A DNA stretch of 64,000 nucleotides, from contig NZ_CP036401.1 in NCBI RefSeq assembly GCF_004322755.1, positions 4,588,001 through 4,652,000 of the forward strand, written 5' to 3'. Of the stretch, positions 34,684-43,167 are shown piece by piece. The notes under the pieces were generated by a model. It was not told where the DNA came from. It ran no database searches and saw only the letters and a list, made by a program, of their open reading frames with translations. Numbering within the stretch: position 1 is the stretch's first letter; each line of letters starts with the position of its first letter. The position numbers and the translations under genes are program-made. This stretch comes from Pseudoduganella albidiflava. GTDB lineage: Bacteria; Pseudomonadota; Gammaproteobacteria; Burkholderiales; Burkholderiaceae_D.

Positions 34684-35694
34684 ATGTTTTCAGCCGAGCA
34701 GTTACTGCAGCCGATCAGCCCGGACCAGCCGGCCGGCACCGACCTGTCCTTCTCCCCGGAGCTGGACGCCATCGCCCACGCCCGTACCTTCGACGACCCG
34801 TCGCTCGACCAGGGCGAATGGGTGACCGACCTGAAGGAAGCGGACTGGGAATTCGTGGTGCGCAGCTGCGCCGGGCTGCTGGAAAAGTCGAGCAAGGACT
34901 TGCGCCTTGCCGGCTGGCTGACCGAAGCCGCCGCCAAGCAGTACCGCCTGCGCGGCCTGGCCGAAGGCCTGCGCGTGATGGCCGGCCTGCTGGAGCGCTT
35001 CTGGGACCAGGGACTGTATCCGGAAGCGGAAGATGGCGACCAGGAACGCCGCATCGGCACGCTGGGCTGGCTGCTGGGCCGCATCAAGCCGCTGGTGCGT
35101 GAGATGCCGCTCACGGATGGCAATGGCGGCGCGTGGTCCGCGGTGGACTTCGAAAGCGCGCGCCGGCAAGGCGGCGACGAACGCCGCATCGCCGAGCTGG
35201 ATGCCGCCAAGCGCGCCACCTCGCCGGCCTTCCGCCGCGCCTTCGCGGCCGATGCGCAGGCGTGCGTGGAGGCGCTGCTGGAGCTGGAACGCGTGGCCGA
35301 CCAGAGGTTGGGCAATGACGCGCCGGGCTTCGTCGGAGCGCGCGACGCGCTGCGCGACATCCAGTCCCTGGTGCCGGCGCCCGCCGAGGAAGCCGCGCCG
35401 GAGGCCGTGGACAGCGGCATCGTCATCGGCGGCGGCGAACAGGCCATGTCTGCGCCCGCGCACAGTGGCCCGCCCGGTGCGATCAACACGCGCCCGCAGG
35501 CCATCGCCCAGTTGCGCGCCATCGCCGACTTTTTCCGGCGCACCGAGCCGCACAGCCCGGTCTCGTACTACGCCGAGAAGGCCGCCAAGGCCGGCGAGCA
35601 GGACCTGCACACGTGGCTGCGCTCCGTGGTCAAGGACTCGGCCTCGCTGGCGCATATCGAGGAGTTGCTGGGGGTGCAGCCGGGGTCGGAGTGA
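34684..35694 (+). CDS. tssA: T6SS baseplate/cap protein TssA
   Basis: A 336-residue protein with the ImpA_N start FSAEQLLQPISPDQPAGTDL and the segment QRRIGTLGWLLGRIKPLV, and a short C-terminal region ending with SLAHIEELLGVQPGSE. TssA initiates baseplate and tail-sheath assembly. I chose the ATG at 34684 with AGGAA seven bases upstream; an in-frame ATG at 34669 precedes that site. It closes the operon 26505-35694. Confidence 0.92.
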   Translation: MFSAEQLLQPISPDQPAGTDLSFSPELDAIAHARTFDDPSLDQGEWVTDLKEADWEFVVRSCAGLLEKSSKDLRLAGWLTEAAAKQYRLRGLAEGLRVMAGLLERFWDQGLYPEAEDGDQERRIGTLGWLLGRIKPLVREMPLTDGNGGAWSAVDFESARRQGGDERRIAELDAAKRATSPAFRRAFAADAQACVEALLELERVADQRLGNDAPGFVGARDALRDIQSLVPAPAEEAAPEAVDSGIVIGGGEQAMSAPAHSGPPGAINTRPQAIAQLRAIADFFRRTEPHSPVSYYAEKAAKAGEQDLHTWLRSVVKDSASLAHIEELLGVQPGSE

Positions 35695-35811
35695 CGGTGA
35701 TTTCAACCGGACCGGGGTTGTCTTAAAAATACTTCTGGGGTGTAATGGCGGGGTTGGCTCGACACTTACCGTAACCTAACCCTCAGGTCAGCACCCGCTG
35801 ACGCGCTTCGC

Positions 35812-38800
35812 ATGCATCCAACCAGCGATCCATCCTTTGCGCAAGCGGTCCTGGCTGCGCTGACCGGACTGAGCCAGTCGAGCCGGTTGCTGCACCTCCA
35901 TACTCCCCTGGGCACGGACGTGCTGCTGGCCGAATCGCTGCACGGCGAGGAAGGGCTCGACAGCAGTTTCCGGCTGCAGGTGTCGGCCCTGTCGCCGGAC
36001 GCCGCGCTGAGCCTGAGATCCCTGCTCGGCCAGCCGGCATTGCTGGCGCTGCAGGCGGGACCCGGGCAATCGACGCGCCACTTCCACGGCCACGTGACCG
36101 CCGCCGAACTGTGCGGCGCCAATGGCGGGCTGGCGCGCTACCGGCTGGTCATCGAACCGTGGACGGCGTTCCTGGCGCTGGGCCGCGACAGCCGCGTGTT
36201 CCAGGACAAATCGGTGCTGGACATTATCGATACCGTGTTTGCCGCCTGGAACGGCAAAGGCATGCTTGTTCCCGCCTGGCGCATCGACGCGGATCGGGAA
36301 CAATACCCGGTGCGCAGCCTGGTCACGCAATACCAGGAAAGCGACTGGGCGTTCGTGCAGCGGCTGATGAGCGAGGAAGGCCTGTTCACCTTTTTCGAAC
36401 ATGGTGGCGATGCCGGCAGCCCCTCGCTCGGCAGCCATACGCTGGTGATCGGCGACAGCAACGACGCATTCGCGCCGAATGCTCAGGGGGCGGTGCGCTT
36501 CACGCAGCCCGGCGCCGTGATGACAGCGGACAGCATCGACCGGTGGCGCACCGAGACGCGGCTGTTGTCCAACGCCATCGACCTGCGCAGCTGGGATTAC
36601 CGCACACGTACGGTACGCACCGCTTCCGCTTCGGCTGCCACCGGCATCGAACTGCGCAGCAGCGATGTTCCCGGCGCTTATGCCTATGCCACGCAGGAAC
36701 ACGGCGAACGCATTGCCGAGCGCCAACTGCAGGCGCTGGAAGCGCAGAAGGAAGTACACGTGGGCGCCGGTACGGTGCGCAGCTTTGCGCCCGGCACCAC
36801 GTTTACCCTGCTGGAGCACAGCCGCTACGATGGCCGGGACGATTTCCTGATCGTGCGGGTGCGCCACCGTGCGCACAGCAACCTCGAGGCCGAGATCACG
36901 GCGCAGCTGACCCAGCGCCTCGGCGGCGATCCGGTTGCCGCCCTCAACGCACGCGCATTGGCGCACAGCCTGCACGCCACGGGCAAGCGCATCAGCGAGA
37001 GGCCCGTGTACCGCAACAGCTTCGATGCCATCCGCGCCAGCGTGCCCTACCGCGGCAGCCACACGGATGGACATGGCCGCCTGTTGCATCCGCGCCCGAC
37101 CGTGCGGGGCCAGCAAACCGCGGTGGTGGTCGGACCGCCCGGCACGCCGGTCCATACCGACCGCGACCACCGCATAAAAGTGCAATTCCACTGGCAGCGC
37201 GGCACCGCCAGCCATGGCCGGCTCGACCACCCGGCGCCGGAAGGCCACTCGGGTGCGCCTGCCGACGACCAGGCGGGCACCTGGGTGCGCGTGGCAACGC
37301 CGCTGGCACCGGTGGCCGGGGCCAACTGGGGCAGCCATGCCCTGCCCCGCGTTGGCCAGGAAGTGCTGGTCGATTTCATTGACGGCAATATCGACCGGCC
37401 GATCGTCATCGGCGCGGTCTACAACGGCAAGGGCGAGGCCGATGCGCAAGACAACCGGGTGACGCAAGGCGCCGGTGCGGCGACCGGCAATGCCGCGGTC
37501 TGGTTCCCGGGCGAAAGCGGTGGCCACGCCCACGCCGCGGTGCTGTCCGGACTCAAGAGCCAGGCATTGCAAAGCAGCGCCGGCGGTGCGGGCGCCTACA
37601 GTCAGCTGGTGTTCGACGACAGCCCCGGCCAGCCACGGGTAGCCTTGCAGCGACATGCCGAGCCTCACCAGGGCACGGCGGAACTGAACCTCGGCCAGTT
37701 GCGCCACCAGGCCGACAACGCACGGCTCGACGCTGTCGGTTTCGGCGCGGAACTGACGACCGAGCACAGCGTGGCACTAAGGGCCGCGCGGGGGATGCTG
37801 CTGGCCACGGACAGCGCCAGCGCCGGGACGTCCGCGATGGAGGCGGGCCCGGCTTTATCGCAGGTGGCGAACAGCCAGGAACTGCTGTCCGCGCTGGCGG
37901 ACACGGCGCAAAAGCACAACGCGAAATTGCCGGACGAGAGGACGCCGGAAGAGCTGCCCGCGGTCGCCGCCTTGGCCGCCACTTGCGAAGCGCTGGGCGC
38001 CACCACGGCGGGTACCGGCGGCGACCAGGGCGGTGGCGGCTTGGCAGCCGAGTACGGCGAAGCGCAGCTGCAACTATCGTCCCCCGCGGGCATCGCTGCC
38101 CTTACACCGGCCTCCGCTGTGGTGGGTGCCGGCACCGTGTCGAGCGTCGGCGCGGGCCAGGACATCAACCTCGCCGCGCAGCGCAACCTCACCCATGCGG
38201 TCAAGGCGGGCATCGGCCTGTTCACCTACGGCAAAGCCAGCGCGGCCACGAAGCCGAACCAGGAAACCGGCATCCGGCTGCACGCGGCCAGCGGCAAGGT
38301 GAGCAGCCAGAGCCAGACCGGCCCGACAAGGCTGACCGCGGACAAGACCGTTACCGTCGCCAGCGTGGCCAGCAGCGTCACCGTGGCGGCGAAGGATCAC
38401 GTGCTGCTGACGGCACAGGGCGCTTACCTGAGGCTATCGGGCGGCAGTATCGAAGTGCATGGGCCGGGAACGATGTCGTTCAAGGCAAGCATGAAGGAGC
38501 TGGCGGGACCGAAGAGCGAAGCGCCATCGTTGCCGGCGCTGCCGAAACCGGGCCAGGTCGAGAATTTCCTTGAACTGAACTATCGCTGGGACGACTTGCA
38601 GCCAATGGTCGGGGCACCATACAAGGTGCTGTTCGATAACGGCACCAGCCGCAGCGGCAAGCTCGATGCGGATGGCTTCGCGCGGCTCGAGAACGTGCCG
38701 GCCACCGGCGCGTCGGTCACGTTCGGCGAGGACGAGCGCGATGCGCAGCCACGCAAGAAACAGAAGCCCAACGCACTGGCCGGCAGCAAGCCGAAGTCCG

Positions 38801-39063
38801 ACGAGGAGGCGCAGCGGCTGCTGGAACGATACCTGGCCCAGGAAGCAGAGTACTACAAGTCGAATTTCTTCCCGGACGAGATCGAGGACATAGACGCGGA
38901 CTGGGTGGACGTAACGGAAGGTGACGGCTCCAGTGAACTCGACTATGACTACCATATGAACGACTATGTCTATGATGAAGAGGTAACGAACGCAGCCCAG
39001 GCAGACGAACGCAGTTACCGGGACATCCACGACAATGAAACCGGCCCGGGAGATCAGGCATGA
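35812..39063 (+). CDS. vgrG: VgrG spike with acidic C-terminal extension (cargo: PoNe nuclease)
   Basis: A 1083-residue VgrG: the core (RDSRVFQDKSVLDIIDTVF; RVKF-type OB part as HRIKVQFHWQRGTA; FIDGNIDRPIVIGAVYNGKG) and DUF2345 stem are followed after about residue 890 by an extra domain. This has FLELNYRWDDLQPM, then RSGKLDADGFARLENVPA, a transthyretin-like beta unit, and finally a very acidic tail (DIDADWVDVTEGDGSSELDY). Such extensions dock effectors directly. Unlike the other VgrGs there is no C-x-E-C tail and no DUF4123 neighbour. The stop overlaps the effector start as ATGA. Confidence 0.92.
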   Translation: MHPTSDPSFAQAVLAALTGLSQSSRLLHLHTPLGTDVLLAESLHGEEGLDSSFRLQVSALSPDAALSLRSLLGQPALLALQAGPGQSTRHFHGHVTAAELCGANGGLARYRLVIEPWTAFLALGRDSRVFQDKSVLDIIDTVFAAWNGKGMLVPAWRIDADREQYPVRSLVTQYQESDWAFVQRLMSEEGLFTFFEHGGDAGSPSLGSHTLVIGDSNDAFAPNAQGAVRFTQPGAVMTADSIDRWRTETRLLSNAIDLRSWDYRTRTVRTASASAATGIELRSSDVPGAYAYATQEHGERIAERQLQALEAQKEVHVGAGTVRSFAPGTTFTLLEHSRYDGRDDFLIVRVRHRAHSNLEAEITAQLTQRLGGDPVAALNARALAHSLHATGKRISERPVYRNSFDAIRASVPYRGSHTDGHGRLLHPRPTVRGQQTAVVVGPPGTPVHTDRDHRIKVQFHWQRGTASHGRLDHPAPEGHSGAPADDQAGTWVRVATPLAPVAGANWGSHALPRVGQEVLVDFIDGNIDRPIVIGAVYNGKGEADAQDNRVTQGAGAATGNAAVWFPGESGGHAHAAVLSGLKSQALQSSAGGAGAYSQLVFDDSPGQPRVALQRHAEPHQGTAELNLGQLRHQADNARLDAVGFGAELTTEHSVALRAARGMLLATDSASAGTSAMEAGPALSQVANSQELLSALADTAQKHNAKLPDERTPEELPAVAALAATCEALGATTAGTGGDQGGGGLAAEYGEAQLQLSSPAGIAALTPASAVVGAGTVSSVGAGQDINLAAQRNLTHAVKAGIGLFTYGKASAATKPNQETGIRLHAASGKVSSQSQTGPTRLTADKTVTVASVASSVTVAAKDHVLLTAQGAYLRLSGGSIEVHGPGTMSFKASMKELAGPKSEAPSLPALPKPGQVENFLELNYRWDDLQPMVGAPYKVLFDNGTSRSGKLDADGFARLENVPATGASVTFGEDERDAQPRKKQKPNALAGSKPKSDEEAQRLLERYLAQEAEYYKSNFFPDEIEDIDADWVDVTEGDGSSELDYDYHMNDYVYDEEVTNAAQADERSYRDIHDNETGPGDQA

Positions 39064-40568
39064 GTGCAGCCACGCCCGCCACACGCGCCATCAGGCAAGC
39101 GAATAACGGTATCGGCACCTGGCTAATGGACCTGGTAAGCGGCGCGGGCTCCTCGCCCTCGCACATCATCGTGACTGGCATCCTTGGCGTCGTCCCTGGC
39201 GTTGGACAGGCCATGGACGCCCGCGACCTGGTCATCGGGATCATCGTCGTCGTCAAGTCTCCTGCCAGCGTCAGTGCGTGGGTCAACCTGGCCATCAATT
39301 TGATCGGGTGCATCCCGGCTCTGGGCGATGCGTTGAAGGTCGGCTTCAAGTTGATGAAGCAGGGGAAAAGCTTCGGGCGGGTCCTGGAAGCTGTATCGCC
39401 AAAGCTTCGGGGAAATGTGGAGCGCTACATGCGTAACATTAACTGGGCAACATTGGCGGCCCAGTCGAAGTCGCTGTTCCTGCGTAGCGTAGATGCGTTC
39501 ATCGACGGCATCGACAGCTGGGTCGTGAAGGTCGTGGCTGGGCGGCGCGAAGTTGCGCAAGTGATTGCTGAACTACAGGCCGTTCGGCGGCGGGGACCGC
39601 AAATGATCGATCAGGCTTTTGCGGAACTGAGGTCGATGCACCGGCGGATGATGGGAGATCAGCTACCACGCAACACCGCAGCAGTTACGCCGCCTGTTCG
39701 TCGCACTGCGGCGCCACAGCGCGCCCCCACGTTGCAACAACAGCGCGCCGCCGCACAACGAGTGCAGCGAAGGCTCGCAGCCAAGCGCGCCGCAGATGAG
39801 AAACTGCCGCGTACATCGCCGAACTCGACATCCACCAGTACGAAGAAGAAGGCCGAGCCCAAAAAACAAAAGTGGTCAACTGGAATTCCGGCTGAACATA
39901 TCACTGACTATTGTGTGAGGAGAAAGCACCGAAATTATAAAAAAATCAACAATAATGGTCGCCTTACCGAAGAAACCAGTCCTCCGCACAATGGCATGGA
40001 CCATCTATGGCAGAACGTTACCGCCACGGAAAAAAAATTCGTCGTTGGTGAAACCAAGTCCAGCATCTTCGACTCGTTCACATTGATTGCTGCCTTGCCA
40101 GCCGATCTTGCGGCACAGTTCAACGCATTGAGAGCGGACGAGGCAGCCAATCCTGTTCCGTCAAGTGGGAAACCGAATATTTTCGATAGCACTGGCAGGG
40201 ACGAGCTGGCAAATCGGAACGTAGGCGTCGGAACGTCACCCGAAGCGGAAGAAATCGTGCGCAAGGGCGTCAACAAGCCAGGCATCGACAAGCATGGCAC
40301 ACCGACCGGGCTCGCGACTCAGATGAGCCATGACTGGATCCAGAGCCGGCTCGAAAAGGAGGAATTGATCGAAGATGGAGAAGCGCTCAGAGAAGCGATC
40401 ACGCTCTACCGATTCTCGCAGGTGGCTAATCCAAATGCTCCGGCCCCATACCATCGATGGATTTGCCTCGTGACTGGACGCCAGCTGCGCATACACCAGC
40501 AATCCAAGGGTGCCACGCATAATATTCAGATCACACTAACTTTACCCGACAATATCCTGCACTCCTAG
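39060..40568 (+). CDS. T6SS effector with PoNe-type DNase domain
   Basis: A 502-residue protein. The N-terminal region has two hydrophobic pre-toxin segments (GVVPGVGQAMDARDL, then AINLIGCIPALGDALKV), then a long basic/proline-rich linker (210-275). The C-terminal 220 residues carry a PD-(D/E)xK core: GMDHLWQN with D314, then FVVGETKSS with E331 and K333. PoNe is the DNase family whose partners are DUF1911/DUF1910 (PoNi) proteins; the next gene is one of these, which supports the call. It would be carried by the upstream VgrG, translationally coupled to it, and would degrade DNA in target cells. Confidence 0.85.
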   Translation: MSAATPATRAIRQANNGIGTWLMDLVSGAGSSPSHIIVTGILGVVPGVGQAMDARDLVIGIIVVVKSPASVSAWVNLAINLIGCIPALGDALKVGFKLMKQGKSFGRVLEAVSPKLRGNVERYMRNINWATLAAQSKSLFLRSVDAFIDGIDSWVVKVVAGRREVAQVIAELQAVRRRGPQMIDQAFAELRSMHRRMMGDQLPRNTAAVTPPVRRTAAPQRAPTLQQQRAAAQRVQRRLAAKRAADEKLPRTSPNSTSTSTKKKAEPKKQKWSTGIPAEHITDYCVRRKHRNYKKINNNGRLTEETSPPHNGMDHLWQNVTATEKKFVVGETKSSIFDSFTLIAALPADLAAQFNALRADEAANPVPSSGKPNIFDSTGRDELANRNVGVGTSPEAEEIVRKGVNKPGIDKHGTPTGLATQMSHDWIQSRLEKEELIEDGEALREAITLYRFSQVANPNAPAPYHRWICLVTGRQLRIHQQSKGATHNIQITLTLPDNILHS

Positions 40569-40569
40569 T

Positions 40570-41574
40570 ATGCACAAATTATCTTTGGAAGAGTTCTCGT
40601 CGAGGCGAGAGAAACTGATGGACTACAAGGTCTATTCGAGCAATTTTGACCTGACGACACGTGGACTGGAAATTCTGGAAGCTTCGTTAAAAAAGGACCC
40701 TGAGGAACTGGCCAAAATTCCCATCGCCAATTTCCGTGCTGCCACACATCAAAGTGCTCAGTCACGTCTGGAACTCTTGACCCGAGCATATAGTGCCGGT
40801 CACGAGCTGAGCGAACTGCGATCATATTATCCGACTGTTCTTGCAGATTGGGAGCGCTACGCACATTACTCTGTCCTGCATAACGAAACAGAAACCGGTC
40901 AATCATCGCATTCTGCCCATATACCACTTAAAGACCTGCCCTTTTCCTACGCAAATCGGCTGGTGGCGTTTGGCATTTTGCTCGGATGGAAGAATCTTCT
41001 CTACAAAATTCCAAAAATAATCGATTACAATAATCCGAACAGGGATGGCATGCTCGAGCGTATACTTTCCCGATATCTGGCAGACCGTACTGATCTGCCA
41101 GATGAATGTACCCGCCATCTCCCGTACTACAACACGATCAGGATTTTCACTGCCCCTGCCAGCGAACGCAGCGCACTGGTAGCTGAATATCTCGAGGACT
41201 GGTACGAAGCAAGCCGGCGAGAGCCATATTTTGACAGTCATAAGCGAGGATCGGTATTCCAGGGCTACTGGAGCTGGGAAGCGGCAGCCATTACGATTGC
41301 TCTTGACATTGATGACACCCCATATCGGCACGCGCAGTTCTACCCGGCTGATCTCGTTGATTTTGCGCGTCAGAGTACAGAAGCATACGAGCCCAGAGGG
41401 TTTCCCGGCCCCGTGGAAGGAGAACTGCGCGCTAAAGCTGGCGACCGGTGTCCGAAGGGAGGCGACTGGCAATCGCTGGACACGCCGCCACGGACAATCA
41501 CGTTAAGCGAACAACAAGCGATGCCGCATACGGGATCGGTCTATGGTTTGACAGTCTGGCGCTTCATTGAGTGA
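40570..41574 (+). CDS. PoNi-type immunity protein (DUF1911)
   Basis: A 334-residue cytoplasmic protein without signal peptide. The C-terminal DUF1911 signature GYWSWEAAAITIALDIDD followed by YPADLVDFAR is clear, and the N-terminal half has DUF1910-like helices. PoNi proteins bind and block PoNe DNases (family knowledge). It starts one base after the effector stop. The sequence is AT-richer than the vgrG before it, as usual for recently acquired pairs. Confidence 0.88.
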   Translation: MHKLSLEEFSSRREKLMDYKVYSSNFDLTTRGLEILEASLKKDPEELAKIPIANFRAATHQSAQSRLELLTRAYSAGHELSELRSYYPTVLADWERYAHYSVLHNETETGQSSHSAHIPLKDLPFSYANRLVAFGILLGWKNLLYKIPKIIDYNNPNRDGMLERILSRYLADRTDLPDECTRHLPYYNTIRIFTAPASERSALVAEYLEDWYEASRREPYFDSHKRGSVFQGYWSWEAAAITIALDIDDTPYRHAQFYPADLVDFARQSTEAYEPRGFPGPVEGELRAKAGDRCPKGGDWQSLDTPPRTITLSEQQAMPHTGSVYGLTVWRFIE

Positions 41575-41613
41575 AGCCCTGCCACGTCGCCAATCGCCGT
41601 GATCTATTCATCA

Positions 41614-43056
41614 ATGCCTATGCCTTTGCCTATCATTTCGTTTGATGCCAGCAGCACCGGCTCTTATTTCCTGTTGATGGTGCGCGAAGCGTTCGACTAC
41701 CCTTGCCTCTATTCGGACTCTTTCGAGGCCCTGGCCGACGCATTCAGCAACGACCTGGCCAAGCACTGTTTCCAGCCGCTCGCCAACCTGATTTCCGCGG
41801 ATGGGCTGGAGCTGTGGCAGGTCGATTGCGCCGAGGACACCGTGCACATGGCGGTGTTGCCGACAGAAGGAGTCGAAGCCTTCAAAGTCAGCTGGACCGA
41901 GGGCTTCCAGGCTGATCCAGAGGAAACGCGGCATTTCATGCCCCAGCTGCGCCGCATCCAGCCGACGAACGCGGCACCTGCCAGGTCAGCGAACGCAAGG
42001 CGAACGCTCGCCGTGGAAATCGTCGACCTCCCCGCAGAACCAGACATCGACATCGATCGCGGCATTTCGTTGCTGCGCTCGCCATATTCCGATCACACCG
42101 ACAACGGCACCTTCTTTGATTTCTCCCGCTGGCCGCCGGTGAAACTGCCGCTGCCGGGCTTCGCGGAGAACGCCGATTTCGCCAGGCGCTGGCGGCACCT
42201 GCACCGGGATGGGGAACGCGACATCTGGACCTGCATGGAACCGAAAGGGGGCGGCGCACCGGCATTCAAGCTGGCACGGATCGACGACCTGCAGGCCTGG
42301 ACGCCGGCCTGGCTTTGCGATGGCGCCAGTATTCCGGGCCACGACGATGGCGTGAAATGGATGTGCGGCCAGGCGATCCATGTGTGCGACAAGACGGATG
42401 CGCATGGCAAGCCGGCATACGAAGTCCTGGGCCTTTCAGCGGGCGCGTCGGAATGCTGGTACGGCTCACGCAAGGAGCTGCACGTCTTCCCGTTCGGCGA
42501 TGCGGCGCGCTGCGTGATCGTTGACGGCGACGCGCACATTGCCATTGCGGAAGGGCCCATCACGGCAGCGGACTTCCTGCGGCTTCCGAAGCCTCTCTAC
42601 GATCTGGCCGAAGGCGTGATCGCCCTGGGTGGCGAAACGGTGGTGTTCTTCACCGGCACGAAGTCGCACCTGCGCATGCACCGGCTGGACTTTGCCACGA
42701 TGGCGCACGATACCTGCCTGCTGAAGCACTTCGGCCATTCGGGCATGGCCCGTGGCACGCCCTACTCCACCTTCGGTAACCTCGGCGTACGCCAGGGGCA
42801 CGGCGACTGGTGGATCCTGAACCACAAGTCAAACCAGTTCGGGAAGATCGATATCGCACTCTTCTGGAACGCGGTGACGGACGAAACTTTCGTCATCGGA
42901 CAGGGAGACATCAAGCTGGATCAGCCGACCGTGATCTACCAACGTGGGCTGGGGCGGTATCTGGCGGTGCGGGGGGAGTCGGTGGCGCTGCTACCGGAGT
43001 TCGATGCGTTGGCTGGCGGCAGGGAGAAGGTGACCCTGCAGTGGGAGCGTGCTTGA
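41614..43056 (+). CDS. Hypothetical protein, downstream of the PoNe-PoNi pair
   Basis: A 480-residue soluble protein, no family recognised. The C-terminal two thirds look beta-rich with repeating motifs such as ELHVFPFGDAARCVIVDGD, HLRMHRLDFATMAHDTC and GDWWILNHKSNQFGKIDI, possibly a beta-propeller. Start uncertain: ATGs at 41614 and 41620 and a GTG at 41599 are in frame and none has a clear ribosome-binding site. It returns to high GC after the AT-rich pair and may belong to the cassette or be older chromosomal sequence. Not obviously a toxin. Confidence 0.65.
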   Translation: MPMPLPIISFDASSTGSYFLLMVREAFDYPCLYSDSFEALADAFSNDLAKHCFQPLANLISADGLELWQVDCAEDTVHMAVLPTEGVEAFKVSWTEGFQADPEETRHFMPQLRRIQPTNAAPARSANARRTLAVEIVDLPAEPDIDIDRGISLLRSPYSDHTDNGTFFDFSRWPPVKLPLPGFAENADFARRWRHLHRDGERDIWTCMEPKGGGAPAFKLARIDDLQAWTPAWLCDGASIPGHDDGVKWMCGQAIHVCDKTDAHGKPAYEVLGLSAGASECWYGSRKELHVFPFGDAARCVIVDGDAHIAIAEGPITAADFLRLPKPLYDLAEGVIALGGETVVFFTGTKSHLRMHRLDFATMAHDTCLLKHFGHSGMARGTPYSTFGNLGVRQGHGDWWILNHKSNQFGKIDIALFWNAVTDETFVIGQGDIKLDQPTVIYQRGLGRYLAVRGESVALLPEFDALAGGREKVTLQWERA

Positions 43057-43093
43057 TGGTTCTGGCTCGGCGCTGATACAAATGCCGGGGGAA

Positions 43094-43152
43094 ACCGGTG
43101 TCGCACACTTTTTCCGGACACAGCGCCCGAAAAAAATGTTCGACACCAGTGC
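43094..43152. terminator. Inverted repeat of the GGTGTCG family between convergent genes
   Basis: Arms ACCGGTGTCGCACACTTTTT and AAAAAATGTTCGACACCAGT pair over about 25 bases with a few mismatches, enclosing CCGGACACAGCGCCCG. T-runs in each arm and the location between the convergent ends at 43056 and 43168 make a bidirectional terminator likely. The outer sequence matches the repeat cluster at 2217-2311, so this is a dispersed element put to use here. Confidence 0.65.
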
Positions 43153-43167
43153 GCACAAGCCGCGGGC

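Noticed and set aside
35788..37767. 659-codon minus-strand open frame
   Set aside because: Antisense shadow of the VgrG gene at 35812.
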